The notes: generated by a model from the sequence alone, not told the origin. A DNA stretch of 59,793 nucleotides from Bacilli bacterium (GCA_017634385.1 JAGBNN010000006.1:1-59793), one strand, 5' to 3'; counted from the first letter of the stretch, positions 34,594 to 45,795 are shown. Translations and numbers: made by a program.

Positions 34594-35742
34594 ATGAATA
34601 GTTACTATATTGTTTCAATAAAGGGTAAAAATATAAATAATTTCTTACATAAATGTAATCAAAATAATATAAATATCTTAAGAATAAAAAATATATCTAA
34701 TAAAGAAATATTAATAACAATAAATACTTATGATATAAATAAATTATTTAAAATAAAATCAATTTATAAAATAAAAATAATGAATAGTAAAGGTGCATTA
34801 AAATTAAAAGAAATTCTAAATAGAAATTTAATATTAATAATATTTTTCTTTTTAGGAATAATATTTTTAAGCGTATTATCAAATACAATTTTTAATGTTC
34901 AAATTATTGGTGACAATAAAGAATTAAATAAAAAGATAGAAAAAATATTAAATCAAAATGGTATTAGAAATTATCAATTTAAGAAAAGTTATAAAGAATT
35001 AAATGAAATTAAAAATAATATAATGGAAGAATTTAAAAATGAAATAGAATGGATTGAAATAACAAATATAGGAACTAAAGTAGAAGTTAAAATTGTAGAA
35101 AGAAAATTACCAGTAAAAAATACTTCTAAAGAATATACTAATATAATCGCAGGAAAATCAGGAGTTGTAAGAAAAATATATGCTGAAGAAGGTGAAAAAC
35201 AAGTTTTATTAAATACATATGTTAATAAAGGAGATATAATAATAAGCGGTGAAATAACAAAAGAAGAAGATGTAAAAAAATATGTTCATGCTAAAGGTAA
35301 AGTATATGCAGAAGTTTGGTATAATGTAACAATAGAATTTCCTTTGAAATATAAAGAAAAAATATATACTAAGAATAAATGTAAAAGATTATATATGAAA
35401 CTTTCAGATAAATATATATCTTTAAGTAAATATAAAACATTTGAAAGAAAAAAACTACATTCATTAAATAATAAAAGAATTCCATTTGAAATTGGAATAG
35501 AAGAAGAAAGAGAAGTTAAGATAATAAATGATAAATATAGTATTAATGAAGCAAAAATAAAGGCAATAGAAAAAGCAAAAGAAAAGGTTTTACAGACGCT
35601 TGATAATAACGAGTATATAATAAGTGAAAAACCTTTGAATTTTAAAGAAAAAAATAGTAAAATAGTATTAGAAATGTTTTTCTCATGTTTTGAAGAAATA
35701 AGTAAAGAACAAAAGTTAATACCAAAAGATGAAAAGGAGTAA
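34594..35742 (+). CDS. yqfD: Sporulation protein YqfD
   Basis: 382 residues. An N-terminal cytoplasmic domain (1-75) is followed by one membrane helix (about 79-98) and a large extracytoplasmic part with the YqfD-type segment LNQNGIRNYQFKKS...IEWIEITNIGTKVEVKIVERKLP, then GKSGVVRKIYAEEGEKQVLLNTYVNKGDIIISGEI. The protein is needed around engulfment in B. subtilis but its mechanism is unclear. It overlaps the ribosome site of the VanZ-like gene that follows, instead of being followed by phoH as in many Firmicutes. Confidence 0.85.
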   Translation: MNSYYIVSIKGKNINNFLHKCNQNNINILRIKNISNKEILITINTYDINKLFKIKSIYKIKIMNSKGALKLKEILNRNLILIIFFFLGIIFLSVLSNTIFNVQIIGDNKELNKKIEKILNQNGIRNYQFKKSYKELNEIKNNIMEEFKNEIEWIEITNIGTKVEVKIVERKLPVKNTSKEYTNIIAGKSGVVRKIYAEEGEKQVLLNTYVNKGDIIISGEITKEEDVKKYVHAKGKVYAEVWYNVTIEFPLKYKEKIYTKNKCKRLYMKLSDKYISLSKYKTFERKKLHSLNNKRIPFEIGIEEEREVKIINDKYSINEAKIKAIEKAKEKVLQTLDNNEYIISEKPLNFKEKNSKIVLEMFFSCFEEISKEQKLIPKDEKE

Positions 35743-35746
35743 GAAT

Positions 35747-36364
35747 ATGATAGAACAAACAATGCAAAATGCTTTGAAAGAAAATTGGCCAATGATATTA
35801 ATATTTACAGTATTTGCGATAGTAGCAAGATTAGCATATTTAATCGTACATAGAGAAAGATTTGTTTTATATAAAGAATTATTTATGTTTACAGCACTTC
35901 TTTATGCAATGCTTTTATTTTATGTAGTAACATTCCAAGATGTAAATTATGGAACAAACAATTTTATACCATTTAAGGAAATTTTAAGATATGAAGTTGG
36001 ATCAAAATTATTTATTCAAAATATTATAGGAAATATAATAATGTTTATTCCATTTGGACTTTTTGTAGCATATTTAATAAAAACAAGAAGTGCTATTCCT
36101 ACAATACTTATAACAATAATAATAAGTGCAACTATAGAATATACACAAATGCAAATAGGTAGAACATTTGATATCGATGATATATTTTTAAATTTAGTAG
36201 GTGGAATAATAGGTTATATGATATATCTTATATTTAATGTATTAGAAAGTCATTTACCACCATTCTTTTCAACTAAATTATTTAAAAATATATTAACCAT
36301 ATTCTTATTAGCAATAACATTAATAATATATGTAAATTCGGATTTATGGGGGATTTTAAGATGA
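35747..36364 (+). CDS. VanZ-like membrane protein
   Basis: 205 residues with about five membrane helices. The VanZ-type pattern is visible: NFIPFKEI in the first loop, NIIGNIIMFIPFGLF, then TIEYTQMQIGRTFDIDDIFLNLVGGIIGY. VanZ homologues can lower sensitivity to glycopeptides or lipopeptides, but most have unknown roles. Start ATG 35,747 follows AAAGGAGT. Its TGA stop overlaps the ATG of ybeY (ATGA). Confidence 0.85.
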   Translation: MIEQTMQNALKENWPMILIFTVFAIVARLAYLIVHRERFVLYKELFMFTALLYAMLLFYVVTFQDVNYGTNNFIPFKEILRYEVGSKLFIQNIIGNIIMFIPFGLFVAYLIKTRSAIPTILITIIISATIEYTQMQIGRTFDIDDIFLNLVGGIIGYMIYLIFNVLESHLPPFFSTKLFKNILTIFLLAITLIIYVNSDLWGILR

Positions 36365-36807
36365 GAGAAGTAGAAGTATTTAATGAGACAAATGAAAAAT
36401 TAGAAGAAATAGATGAACTTTCTAAATTGTTTCCTTTTTTACTAGATTATTTTAATTTAGATAATGTAGTATGTAGTGTAATAATAGTAGATAATAAAAA
36501 AATACATGAAATAAATAAAGAATATAGAAATATAGATAGAGAAACAGATGTTATAAGTTTTGCTTTGGAAGATGATGAAACAATTCCAGAAGATGATATA
36601 CGAGTTTTAGGCGATATATATATATCAATTGATAAGGCAAAATCACAAGCTGAAGAATATGGACATAGCTTAAAAAGAGAATTATGTTTCTTAATGACAC
36701 ATGGTTTTTTACATTTATTAGGTTATGATCATATGAAAAAAGAAGATGAAGAAATAATGTTCCCATTACAAGAAAAAATATTAGAAGAATATGGAGTGAG
36801 AAGATAA
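36361..36807 (+). CDS. ybeY: Endoribonuclease YbeY
   Basis: 148 residues with the zinc motif HGFLHLLGYDH (H114, H118, H124) and the upstream substrate region RETDVISF. YbeY takes part in 16S rRNA 3' end maturation and ribosome quality control. It overlaps the VanZ-like gene by four bases and cdd by one base, within a tight ybeY-cdd-era operon. Confidence 0.95.
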   Translation: MREVEVFNETNEKLEEIDELSKLFPFLLDYFNLDNVVCSVIIVDNKKIHEINKEYRNIDRETDVISFALEDDETIPEDDIRVLGDIYISIDKAKSQAEEYGHSLKRELCFLMTHGFLHLLGYDHMKKEDEEIMFPLQEKILEEYGVRR

Positions 36808-37193
36808 TGAAAGAAAAATTATTAAATGAATTAAATAATTCATATAGCCCTTATTCAAAATTTAGAGTATCTGCTATATGTGTAATGAAAGATGGTAAAG
36901 AATTTGTTGGAACAAATGTAGAGAATGCTTCATATGGTGCAGCTATTTGTGCTGAAAGAGTAGCAATTACATCAGCAATAGCAAATGGTTATAAAAAAAA
37001 TGATTTTGATAAATTATATGTAATGGTAGATTCAGAAAAAATAAGTTCATGTTGTTTTATGTGTAGACAAGTTATCACTGAATTTTTTGATAAAAATAGT
37101 GAAATAATATTAATGAATAATAAAGGCTTAGAAGAAATTCATACAGTAGAAGAATTATGTCCTATGCCATTTGATGAAGAGGATTTAAAATGA
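36807..37193 (+). CDS. cdd: Cytidine deaminase
   Basis: 128 residues. Zinc ligand Cys48 and catalytic Glu50 lie in CAERVAI; the second pair C83-x2-C86 lies in SCCFMCRQ, where the usual Pro-Cys-Gly is changed to Cys-Cys-Phe. SPYSKFRVSA and NVENASYGA are the substrate-binding segments. It deaminates cytidine and deoxycytidine in pyrimidine salvage. The TGA stop overlaps the era ATG, confirming TGA as a stop in this genome. Confidence 0.94.
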   Translation: MKEKLLNELNNSYSPYSKFRVSAICVMKDGKEFVGTNVENASYGAAICAERVAITSAIANGYKKNDFDKLYVMVDSEKISSCCFMCRQVITEFFDKNSEIILMNNKGLEEIHTVEELCPMPFDEEDLK

Positions 37194-38077
37194 AAAGTGG
37201 TTTTGTAGCGGTAGTAGGAAGACCAAATGCAGGTAAATCTACATTAGTAAATACAATTGTAGGAGAAAAAGTAGCAATTACATCATCAAAAGCACATACT
37301 ACTAGAAATAATATACAAGGAATATATAATGATGAAGATTCACAAATAATATTTATAGATACACCAGGTATTCATAAACCAGTTCAAACACTTGGTAAAT
37401 ATATGAATAAACAAGTATATTATTCATTAGAAGATGCAGATGTAATATTATTTATGATTGATGTTACCGAAAAATTTGGTAGAGGAGATAAATTTGTACT
37501 TGATAAAATAAAAGAATATAAAGGGAATATATTTTTAATATTAAATAAAGTAGATATGATAAAAAAAGAAAAATTATTTCCTATAATTGAAGAATTATCA
37601 AAAGAATATGATTTTAAAGAAATAATACCAGTATCAGCTTTAAAAGAAGATAATATTAAAGATTTAATAAATACAATTAAAAAATATTTAAATGAAGGAG
37701 ATAAATATTATTCTGAAGATTATTATACTGATAAAAGTATTAATTTTATGGTATCAGAATTAGTAAGAGAAAAAGTACTTAGACTTACAAATGAAGAAGT
37801 ACCTCATGCAGTAACTTGTGTTGTAGAAGATTATAAAGAATCTGAAAAAAGTGTACATATCAACGTAATGATAATAGTTGAAAGAGAAGGAATAAAGAAA
37901 ATACTTGTTGGTCATAACGGATCAATGATAAAAGAAATAGGTACTAAAGCAAGAGAAGATATAGAAAAATTAGTAGGAAAAAAAGTATATTTAGAATTAT
38001 TTGTCAAAGTTATAAATAATTGGAGAGAAAAAGAAAAGTATTTAATAGAATTCGGTTTTAAAGAAGAAAATGAATAA
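37190..38077 (+). CDS. era: GTPase Era
   Basis: 295 residues. G1 GRPNAGKST, G2 region TTRNNIQG, G3 DTPGIHKP, G4 NKVD and G5 SAL are followed by a C-terminal KH RNA-binding domain (GHNGSMIKEIGTKAREDIEKL). Era binds the 3' end of 16S rRNA during 30S assembly. It is part of the conserved ybeY-cdd-era-yqzL-recO order. Confidence 0.97.
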   Translation: MKSGFVAVVGRPNAGKSTLVNTIVGEKVAITSSKAHTTRNNIQGIYNDEDSQIIFIDTPGIHKPVQTLGKYMNKQVYYSLEDADVILFMIDVTEKFGRGDKFVLDKIKEYKGNIFLILNKVDMIKKEKLFPIIEELSKEYDFKEIIPVSALKEDNIKDLINTIKKYLNEGDKYYSEDYYTDKSINFMVSELVREKVLRLTNEEVPHAVTCVVEDYKESEKSVHINVMIIVEREGIKKILVGHNGSMIKEIGTKAREDIEKLVGKKVYLELFVKVINNWREKEKYLIEFGFKEENE

Positions 38078-38120
38078 ATTTTATTTCACATACCATTATA
38101 TTAATGGAAGGTGAAATATT

Positions 38121-38252
38121 ATGACTATAGAAGATGTTTGGAATTTATTTAAATTAACAGGTAAAATAGAATACTTTTTAAAATATAGAAGTATGAAAGA
38201 ATTAGGTGAAGTAGAAATTGGAAATAACGAAAGTAAAGGGAATTATAATTAG
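38121..38252 (+). CDS. yqzL: YqzL-like small protein
   Basis: 43 residues, ATG behind GGAAGGTGAAAT. The core TIEDVWNLFKLTGKIEYFLKYR matches the YqzL family, a ~45-residue protein of unknown function that lies between era and recO in Bacillus. Its last 35 bases overlap recO in another frame and contain recO's ribosome site, so recO translation probably depends on it. Confidence 0.8.
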   Translation: MTIEDVWNLFKLTGKIEYFLKYRSMKELGEVEIGNNESKGNYN

Positions 38253-38955
38253 TGAAAGTAATTATAGTGAAACAAGTAAACTCTTAAATATTTTTACAAA
38301 AGAATATGGACTTATAAGTGCTATTGCAAAAGGTGCTAAAAGATTAAAAAGTCCTCTTAGAAGTGTAACTTCTAAATTAACATATGCTGAGTTTCAATTA
38401 AACTATAAAGAAGGAAAATTATCTAATTTATTAGTCGCAGATGTTATAAATCCATTTAATGAAATAAAAAAAGATTTACTTAAAATAAGCTATGCTTCAT
38501 TTTTACTAGAACTTACTTCACAAGTAGCAAAACAAACAAATGAAAAAGATTTATTTGATATATTGGAAGCTTCTTTAATAAAAATAGAAGAAGGTTATGA
38601 TCCAATGATAATAACTAATATATTAGAACTTAAATATTTAGATTATCTTGGAATAAAGCCAGAACTTAATTCATGCGCAGTATGTGGATCAACAAAAGTT
38701 CTTACAGTATCTACAAATAAAGGTGGATTTGTATGTACTAATTGCCATAGAAATGAAAAAATTGTAGATAAAAAAACTATAAAAGTACTCAGAATGCTTT
38801 ATTATGTAGATATATCAAAGATAAGTAAAATAGAATTAAATGAAAATACTAAAGAAGAAATAGATACATTTATAAATGAATATTATGATAAATATACAGG
38901 ATTATATTTAAAAAGTAAAAAATTTTTAAAATCAATAAAAAATGTATACATTTAA
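38218..38955 (+). CDS. recO: DNA repair protein RecO
   Basis: 245 residues: N-terminal OB fold (VKGIIISESNYSETSKLLNIFT...GLISAIAKGAKR), helical domain, and a zinc finger with CxxC pairs (CAVCGS and CTNCHR). RecO loads RecA onto SSB-coated single-stranded DNA. Start TTG 38,218 has AGGTGAAG upstream inside yqzL and gives the family's usual N-terminus. Confidence 0.95.
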   Translation: MEITKVKGIIISESNYSETSKLLNIFTKEYGLISAIAKGAKRLKSPLRSVTSKLTYAEFQLNYKEGKLSNLLVADVINPFNEIKKDLLKISYASFLLELTSQVAKQTNEKDLFDILEASLIKIEEGYDPMIITNILELKYLDYLGIKPELNSCAVCGSTKVLTVSTNKGGFVCTNCHRNEKIVDKKTIKVLRMLYYVDISKISKIELNENTKEEIDTFINEYYDKYTGLYLKSKKFLKSIKNVYI

Positions 38956-38984
38956 TAAAAATATGATATAATTTATATATATTC

Positions 38985-39104
38985 AAAAAGCGATGACTAG
39001 GGTGGAATCCTAAACAGCTATATACTATAAAGATGATTCTTTTAAGAATAAGTAAGGTGGAACCGCGGGTAAACTCGTCCTTACAAATAAAGGAATCATC
39101 TTTT
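38985..39104 (+). ncRNA. T-box riboswitch (glycyl type)
   Basis: The T-box AAGGTGGAACCGCGGG (39,054-39,069) lies in a GTAAGG...CCTTAC hairpin. An outer stem AAGATGATTC (39,030-39,039) with GAATCATCTT (39,093-39,102) and a T run can form the terminator. TGGA (39,058-39,061) would pair with UCCA, matching the U73 discriminator of bacterial tRNA-Gly, in agreement with the downstream gene. The part before the antiterminator is very short (about 75 bases from the likely transcription start); only a small stem at 38,989-39,019 could serve as Stem I. Confidence 0.85.
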
Positions 39105-39122
39105 TTCTATTAGGAGGTAAAT

Positions 39123-40476
<1,354 letters not shown>

Positions 40477-40490
<14 letters not shown>

Positions 40491-40508
40491 TTGAAATCTA
40501 ATTTTTTT
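40477..40508 (+). terminator. Terminator after glyQS
   Basis: AAATTAGATTT and AAATCTAATTT arms followed by T's. Confidence 0.88.
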
Positions 40509-40537
40509 ATGTTATCATATATATTTAGAGGTGAATT

Positions 40538-41377
40538 ATGAGTATAGAAAATTTAGGAATACAAGAAAATGATTATAGATTTATACAAGTGAAAGAAGAT
40601 CAAGATAAAGAAAATGAAGCAATATTTATAAATAACTTAATTTGCGATTTTAAAAGAGATAATAATTTTGAACCATTAAAAGGAAAAGATTTTAAAGTAA
40701 AATTTATAAATTATGGAGATACAGAACTTGTATATGTAATAAAAAGTGAAGATGGTAAATATTATACTATGTTAATAGGACAACCAAAAAATGAATTAGG
40801 TACAGTAAAAGAAGAATATGATAATTTAACAAAATTATCAAAAACAAATGATTTTGTAATGAATCCTGAATATTATTACACAAATGGTGAAAAAGAATTA
40901 TTTATTACACCATATATATATCAAGCAAGATGTATTGCAGGTAAAAATTCTAAATATGGAATGTATGTACCTGAACCTGATTATAGATTTGTTCCATTTA
41001 CAGAAGATGAAGAATATATGATTAATAAATGTATGGTAGCAAATTTAGTACGAGCACACGAAAATAATAAGGGAATTATAGAAACAAGATTAGGTGGAGG
41101 AGATTTTATCTTGAAAAAAGAATATTCAGCATTTCCTCAAACAACAGAAACTGTTCTAAAAAATATGAAATTAACATCAGTAAGAAAATTAATGGATATA
41201 GAATTAAAAGATTATTTAAAATTATTAAGAAAAGAATTAAATAAAATTACTTATTACAATGATTTACAATCAAGAGATAATTCTATAATAATTAATCAAA
41301 AAAATAGAGCATTAATGTTAAGTGATTCTATTGAAGATGGAATATCTTTAGGATTAGAATTAAAAAATAATAAATAA
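40538..41377 (+). CDS. Hypothetical protein, possibly phosphotransferase-like
   Basis: 279 residues, soluble. Strands with charged turns (KVKFINYGDTELVYVIKSEDGKYYTMLIG, residues 53-81), then KEEYDNLTKLSK and a hinge-like KELFITPYIYQA (119-130), recall the N-lobe and hinge of aminoglycoside-phosphotransferase-like kinases. A clear catalytic HxD loop is not visible, so the fold is a guess. AGAGGTGAATT precedes the ATG. It converges with ylbJ and their coding ends overlap by 50 bases. Confidence 0.55.
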   Translation: MSIENLGIQENDYRFIQVKEDQDKENEAIFINNLICDFKRDNNFEPLKGKDFKVKFINYGDTELVYVIKSEDGKYYTMLIGQPKNELGTVKEEYDNLTKLSKTNDFVMNPEYYYTNGEKELFITPYIYQARCIAGKNSKYGMYVPEPDYRFVPFTEDEEYMINKCMVANLVRAHENNKGIIETRLGGGDFILKKEYSAFPQTTETVLKNMKLTSVRKLMDIELKDYLKLLRKELNKITYYNDLQSRDNSIIINQKNRALMLSDSIEDGISLGLELKNNK

Positions 41378-42206
41378 AACAAGATATAAATACATTAAAT
41401 ATTCTAAAAAGAAAGAATTTAATGTATTTTATTTTTGGATTAATACTCATAATCTGCATATGCATACTAAAAGAAGAAAAAGATATAATAAATAAAATAA
41501 TTAGACCTTTATATTTAATAGACATATTAGAAATATCATATATGCCGGAAGAAAATTCTATAATACCTTTAATAATAGAACTTACTATATCATTAAAATT
41601 AAATATATTTATTATTAACGAATTAATAATAGAAAATAGTAATATATTAGAAAAAATAATTGATATAGTGTAAATAGTATCTTTTAAAGTTGAATAATAC
41701 ATACTCAAATAAGATACTTTATTATAACTATTTTTATTAGTATAAATAATATTTTTATTTCTTAGAATAATACCAATAATTATACTAGAAATATAATGCG
41801 ATAAAAGTATTAAAATAGATAATTTTAAATCTTTTATTGTACATATTAAAAAAATAGGATTAATAAAATTAGTATATTGAATTATATTATTTAAATTAAT
41901 ATCATCAATAAGCATTTTAGAATTGTTAGGAAAACCACTAACTATAGATAGTAAAAAAATAGATGCTTCCTTATCATTAATATTAAATAATTTTTTTATT
42001 AATTTTTTTGGAATAAATTTTTCAAAATTTAACTTAATAAGCATCTGATTAATTAATATAGATAGAAATAAAGTAGGCATTAAATTATAAAGACAAATAT
42101 TTAAAGTTTCACGAAATGAATTAATTACAATTTTAGATTTATATAATATAAATATATCTAAAATTACAAATAAAAATATAAGAATAATATTAGTATATTT
42201 TTTCAT
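41328..42206 (-). CDS. ylbJ: Sporulation integral membrane protein YlbJ
   Basis: 292 residues with about eight membrane helices. The nucleoside-transporter-gate pattern typical of YlbJ is seen: NLMPTLFLSILINQML early, then LLSIVSGFPNNSKML with the conserved SG-P-N, and a second repeat GIIEFSSGIYDIS. In B. subtilis it is mother-cell-expressed and needed for heat-resistant spores. No good ribosome site precedes ATG 42,206. Its last 50 bases run antisense to the preceding plus-strand gene. Confidence 0.8.
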   Translation of the reverse strand: MKKYTNIILIFLFVILDIFILYKSKIVINSFRETLNICLYNLMPTLFLSILINQMLIKLNFEKFIPKKLIKKLFNINDKEASIFLLSIVSGFPNNSKMLIDDINLNNIIQYTNFINPIFLICTIKDLKLSILILLSHYISSIIIGIILRNKNIIYTNKNSYNKVSYLSMYYSTLKDTIYTISIIFSNILLFSIINSLIINIFNFNDIVSSIIKGIIEFSSGIYDISNMSIKYKGLIILFIISFSSFSMHMQIMSINPKIKYIKFFLFRIFNVFISCFIYYFLILILKIFHLQ

Positions 42207-42295
42207 AATAAATCGTATGAAAATTAATTCAAAATATGCTTTTTTCTTTTATTTTATTTGAAAAAATGATATAATCATCTTAAGAGGTAAGGATT

Positions 42296-44839
42296 ATGAA
42301 AAGAGAAGAAGTAGATAGAAATAAAATAACTCCGATGATGAGACAATATTTAGAAATAAAAGATGAAAATCTTGATAATATTTTATTTTTTAGACTAGGT
42401 GACTTTTATGAAATGTTCTTTGAAGATGCAATTACTGCTTCTAATGAATTAGAACTTACCTTAACAGGTAAAAGTTGTGGACTTGAAGAAAGGGTACCAA
42501 TGTGTGGTATCCCATATCATTCAGCAACTATATATATAGAAAAGTTAATTGAAAAAGGATATAAAGTAGCAATTTGTGAACAAACCGAAGATCCTAAAAA
42601 TGCTAAAGGAATTGTAAAAAGAGATATAGTACAGATAATAACATCAGGTACTAGAATGAATAGTGATTTTATTGATGAAGGATCAAATAACTTTATAGGA
42701 GTAATATTAGATTTAAAATATATATATGTAGTATGTTATTCAGATATAACTACTGGAGAAGTATATGCATTTATAAAAGAAAGAGATAATGATTTAATAA
42801 TAAATGAAATATTAGAAAGAAATATTAAAGAGGTAGTAGTTAATACAGATTTTGACAAATTAGTACTTGATACACTTAGAAGAACATATAATGTAACTAT
42901 TTCTTTATATAATAATACTAACGTAGAAAATGATTATTCATATATATATAAGGATATTGAAGATGAAAGAATAGTAAGTGCAATTAAATATTTACTTTCT
43001 TATTTAGAAAATACTCAAAAAAGAAGTTTAACACATCTTCAACCAGTACAAATAGTAAAAGAAGATTCATTTATGAAAATGAATGTTCATACAAAGAGAA
43101 ACTTAGAACTTGTAGAAAATATTAGAACAAAAGAAAAGAAATATTCTTTATTATGGTTACTTGATAAAACTAAAACTGCAATGGGATCTAGAAAATTAAA
43201 AAGTTATATATTAAATCCTATAATAGATAAAAAGAAAATAGAAGAAAGACAACAAATAGTAGAAACTTTAATGGAAGAATTTATTTTAAAAGATGAACTT
43301 AGAGAATATTTATCATCAGTATATGATTTAGAAAGATTAATTGGAAAAATATCATTTGGTTCTGCTAATGCTAGAGATTTACTACAATTAAAAACATCAT
43401 TTAAAGTATTACCAAATATAAATGATATACTTAAGAAAATTAATTATAAAGAGATTAATACTTTTGATAATTTATATAATCTTTTAGAAAATTCCATATA
43501 TGAAGATGCACCTATTACTTTAAAAGAAGGTTATTTAATAAAAGAAGGTTATAATGAAGAATTAGATGAATTAAAGTCATCAAGAAAAGGGAATAAAGAT
43601 TTTGTATCAAAATTAGAACAAGAAGAAAAAGATAGAACAGGTATTAAGACATTAAAAGTAGGATATAACAGAGTATTTGGATATTATATAGAAGTATCAA
43701 AAGGTGCTATAAAAGATATAAAAGAAGAATATGGTTATGAAAGAAAACAAACTCTTTCTAATTGTGAAAGATTTATTACACCACTATTAAAAGAAAAAGA
43801 AGCATTAATATTAGGTGCAGAAGAAAAAATAATTAATTTGGAATATGACTTATTTGTAGAAATAAGAGATATTATAAAAAAATATATACCTGATATACAA
43901 AAACTTGCACACACATTAAGTGAAATAGATGTATTATCATCACTTGCTGTAGTAGCAGAAGAAAATAATTATATAAAACCAATATTAAATGAAGATAATA
44001 TAATTGATATTAAAGAAGGAAGACATCCTGTAATAGAAAAAGTATTAACTAATACTGAATTTGTATCAAATGATATATTAATGGATAAAGATGATACTAT
44101 AATGTTAATAACAGGACCAAATATGGCTGGTAAATCAACATACATGAGACAAATGGCAATAATAGCTATAATGGCTCAAATAGGATCATTTGTACCAGCA
44201 AGTTATGCTAATCTTCCTATTTTTGATAAAATATTTACAAGAATAGGGGCATCTGATGATTTAGTATCTGGTGAATCTACATTTATGGTAGAAATGATAG
44301 AAGCAAATAGTGCAATTACAAATGCTACTAAAAATAGTTTAATATTATTTGATGAACTTGGAAGAGGAACTGCTACTTATGATGGTATGAGTTTAGCAGC
44401 AGCTATAATAGAATATATTCATGATAAAGTAGGAGCAAAAACATTCTTCTCAACACATTACCATGAATTAACTGACTTAGAAAAAACTCATAAACATTTA
44501 AAAAATGTACATGTATCAGCTAAAGAAGATAATGGTAATATTACATTTTTACATAAAGTAGAACCGGGTAGTATAGATAAAAGTTATGGTATACATGTTG
44601 CTAAACTTGCTAAACTTCCAGAAGAATTAATAAATAAAGCAAATGAAATATTAATTAAATATGAAAAAGGTGAAAAGAAAATATCTCCTGATATAGAACA
44701 AATATCACTTGATTTATATGTTCCGGAAAAAAGTAAAATTGAAGAAGAATTAGAAAAATTAAATCCATTAGAAATGACACCAATAGAAGCAATAAATACT
44801 TTATATGATCTAAAACAAAAATTAAAAAATAAGGAGTAA
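42296..44839 (+). CDS. mutS: DNA mismatch repair protein MutS
   Basis: 847 residues. N-terminal mismatch-binding domain begins TPMMRQYLEIK...FRLGDFYEMFFEDA with the Phe-x-Glu mismatch wedge; ATPase domain has Walker A GPNMAGKSTYMRQ (about residue 606), STFMVEM, Walker B LILFDELGRGTATYDG and the STHYHEL switch. It recognises base mismatches and recruits MutL, whose gene is 10 kb downstream here. Start ATG follows AAGAGGTAAGG. Confidence 0.97.
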   Translation: MKREEVDRNKITPMMRQYLEIKDENLDNILFFRLGDFYEMFFEDAITASNELELTLTGKSCGLEERVPMCGIPYHSATIYIEKLIEKGYKVAICEQTEDPKNAKGIVKRDIVQIITSGTRMNSDFIDEGSNNFIGVILDLKYIYVVCYSDITTGEVYAFIKERDNDLIINEILERNIKEVVVNTDFDKLVLDTLRRTYNVTISLYNNTNVENDYSYIYKDIEDERIVSAIKYLLSYLENTQKRSLTHLQPVQIVKEDSFMKMNVHTKRNLELVENIRTKEKKYSLLWLLDKTKTAMGSRKLKSYILNPIIDKKKIEERQQIVETLMEEFILKDELREYLSSVYDLERLIGKISFGSANARDLLQLKTSFKVLPNINDILKKINYKEINTFDNLYNLLENSIYEDAPITLKEGYLIKEGYNEELDELKSSRKGNKDFVSKLEQEEKDRTGIKTLKVGYNRVFGYYIEVSKGAIKDIKEEYGYERKQTLSNCERFITPLLKEKEALILGAEEKIINLEYDLFVEIRDIIKKYIPDIQKLAHTLSEIDVLSSLAVVAEENNYIKPILNEDNIIDIKEGRHPVIEKVLTNTEFVSNDILMDKDDTIMLITGPNMAGKSTYMRQMAIIAIMAQIGSFVPASYANLPIFDKIFTRIGASDDLVSGESTFMVEMIEANSAITNATKNSLILFDELGRGTATYDGMSLAAAIIEYIHDKVGAKTFFSTHYHELTDLEKTHKHLKNVHVSAKEDNGNITFLHKVEPGSIDKSYGIHVAKLAKLPEELINKANEILIKYEKGEKKISPDIEQISLDLYVPEKSKIEEELEKLNPLEMTPIEAINTLYDLKQKLKNKE

Positions 44840-44841
44840 TT

Positions 44842-45795
44842 ATGAATAACGTATATTTAATATATGGTGATGAGCCTTATTTAATAAAAAAAGAACTATC
44901 AAAAATAATAGATAATTCAAAAGTAATACAAGATAATATAATTAGATATAATTTAGATGATGTAAATATTTCTATTGCTTTGGAAGAAGCATGCACTATA
45001 AGTATGTTTGATAGTGAAAAATTAATTATATGTGAGAACTCTAATTTTTTAACAAGTGAAAATAAAAAAGAAATAAATCATGATATAGATTCATTAGTTA
45101 GATATATAAATAATCCATTTGAAGATGTAACATTAGTTTTTGTAGTTAATAATGAAAAATTAGATGAAAGAAAAAAGATAGTAAAAGAATTAAAAAAATT
45201 ATCTAAAGTAATTGAATGTAAAAAATTAGATAGTCATAATTTAAATAATTATATATATGATTATTTTAAAAATAATGGATATAAAATAGAAATGTCATTA
45301 GTTAGATTAATAATAGATAAAGTAAAATATGATTTAGGAAATATTATTAATGAATGTGATAAATTAATGGAATATAAAGATAATGATAAAGATATAACAA
45401 AAGAAGATATAGAAAATGTAATAAGAGAAAATATAGAAGATAATATTTTTTCACTAACAAATGCTATATTGGATAAAGATTCTACTAAAGCCTTAAAAAT
45501 ATATAATGATTTATTATTAATGGGCGAGGAACCAATAAAATTAATAGTAATGATATCTAATCAATTTAGATTAATTCTTCAAGTAAAATTAATGGTAAAA
45601 AATGGATATAAACAAATAGATATGGCAAATATTATAAAAGAACATCCATATAGAGTAAAACTAGCTTTATCAAGTAATTATAGTGATAAAGAATTAATTG
45701 ATAATATAAAGAAATTATATAAATTAGATTATGATATAAAAACAGGAAATATAGATAAAAATTTTGGTCTAGAATTATTTTTATTAAATGTATAA
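44842..45795 (+). CDS. holA: DNA polymerase III subunit delta
   Basis: 317 residues with the HolA layout: MNNVYLIYGDEPYLIKKEL, the middle VVNNEKLDERKKIVKELKK, and a C-terminal helical collar domain (DNIFSLTNAILDKDSTKALKIYNDLLLMGEEPIKLIVMISNQFRLILQVK). It opens the sliding clamp in the loader. GGAGTAATT precedes the start, two bases after mutS. Confidence 0.93.
   Translation: MNNVYLIYGDEPYLIKKELSKIIDNSKVIQDNIIRYNLDDVNISIALEEACTISMFDSEKLIICENSNFLTSENKKEINHDIDSLVRYINNPFEDVTLVFVVNNEKLDERKKIVKELKKLSKVIECKKLDSHNLNNYIYDYFKNNGYKIEMSLVRLIIDKVKYDLGNIINECDKLMEYKDNDKDITKEDIENVIRENIEDNIFSLTNAILDKDSTKALKIYNDLLLMGEEPIKLIVMISNQFRLILQVKLMVKNGYKQIDMANIIKEHPYRVKLALSSNYSDKELIDNIKKLYKLDYDIKTGNIDKNFGLELFLLNV

Noticed and set aside
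35286..35792. 168-codon minus-strand frame
   Set aside because: Antisense of yqfD with no ribosome site; a composition artefact.
41422..41673. Plus-strand frame of 83 codons
   Set aside because: Lies fully antisense to ylbJ, whose family pattern is clear, and lacks a ribosome site.
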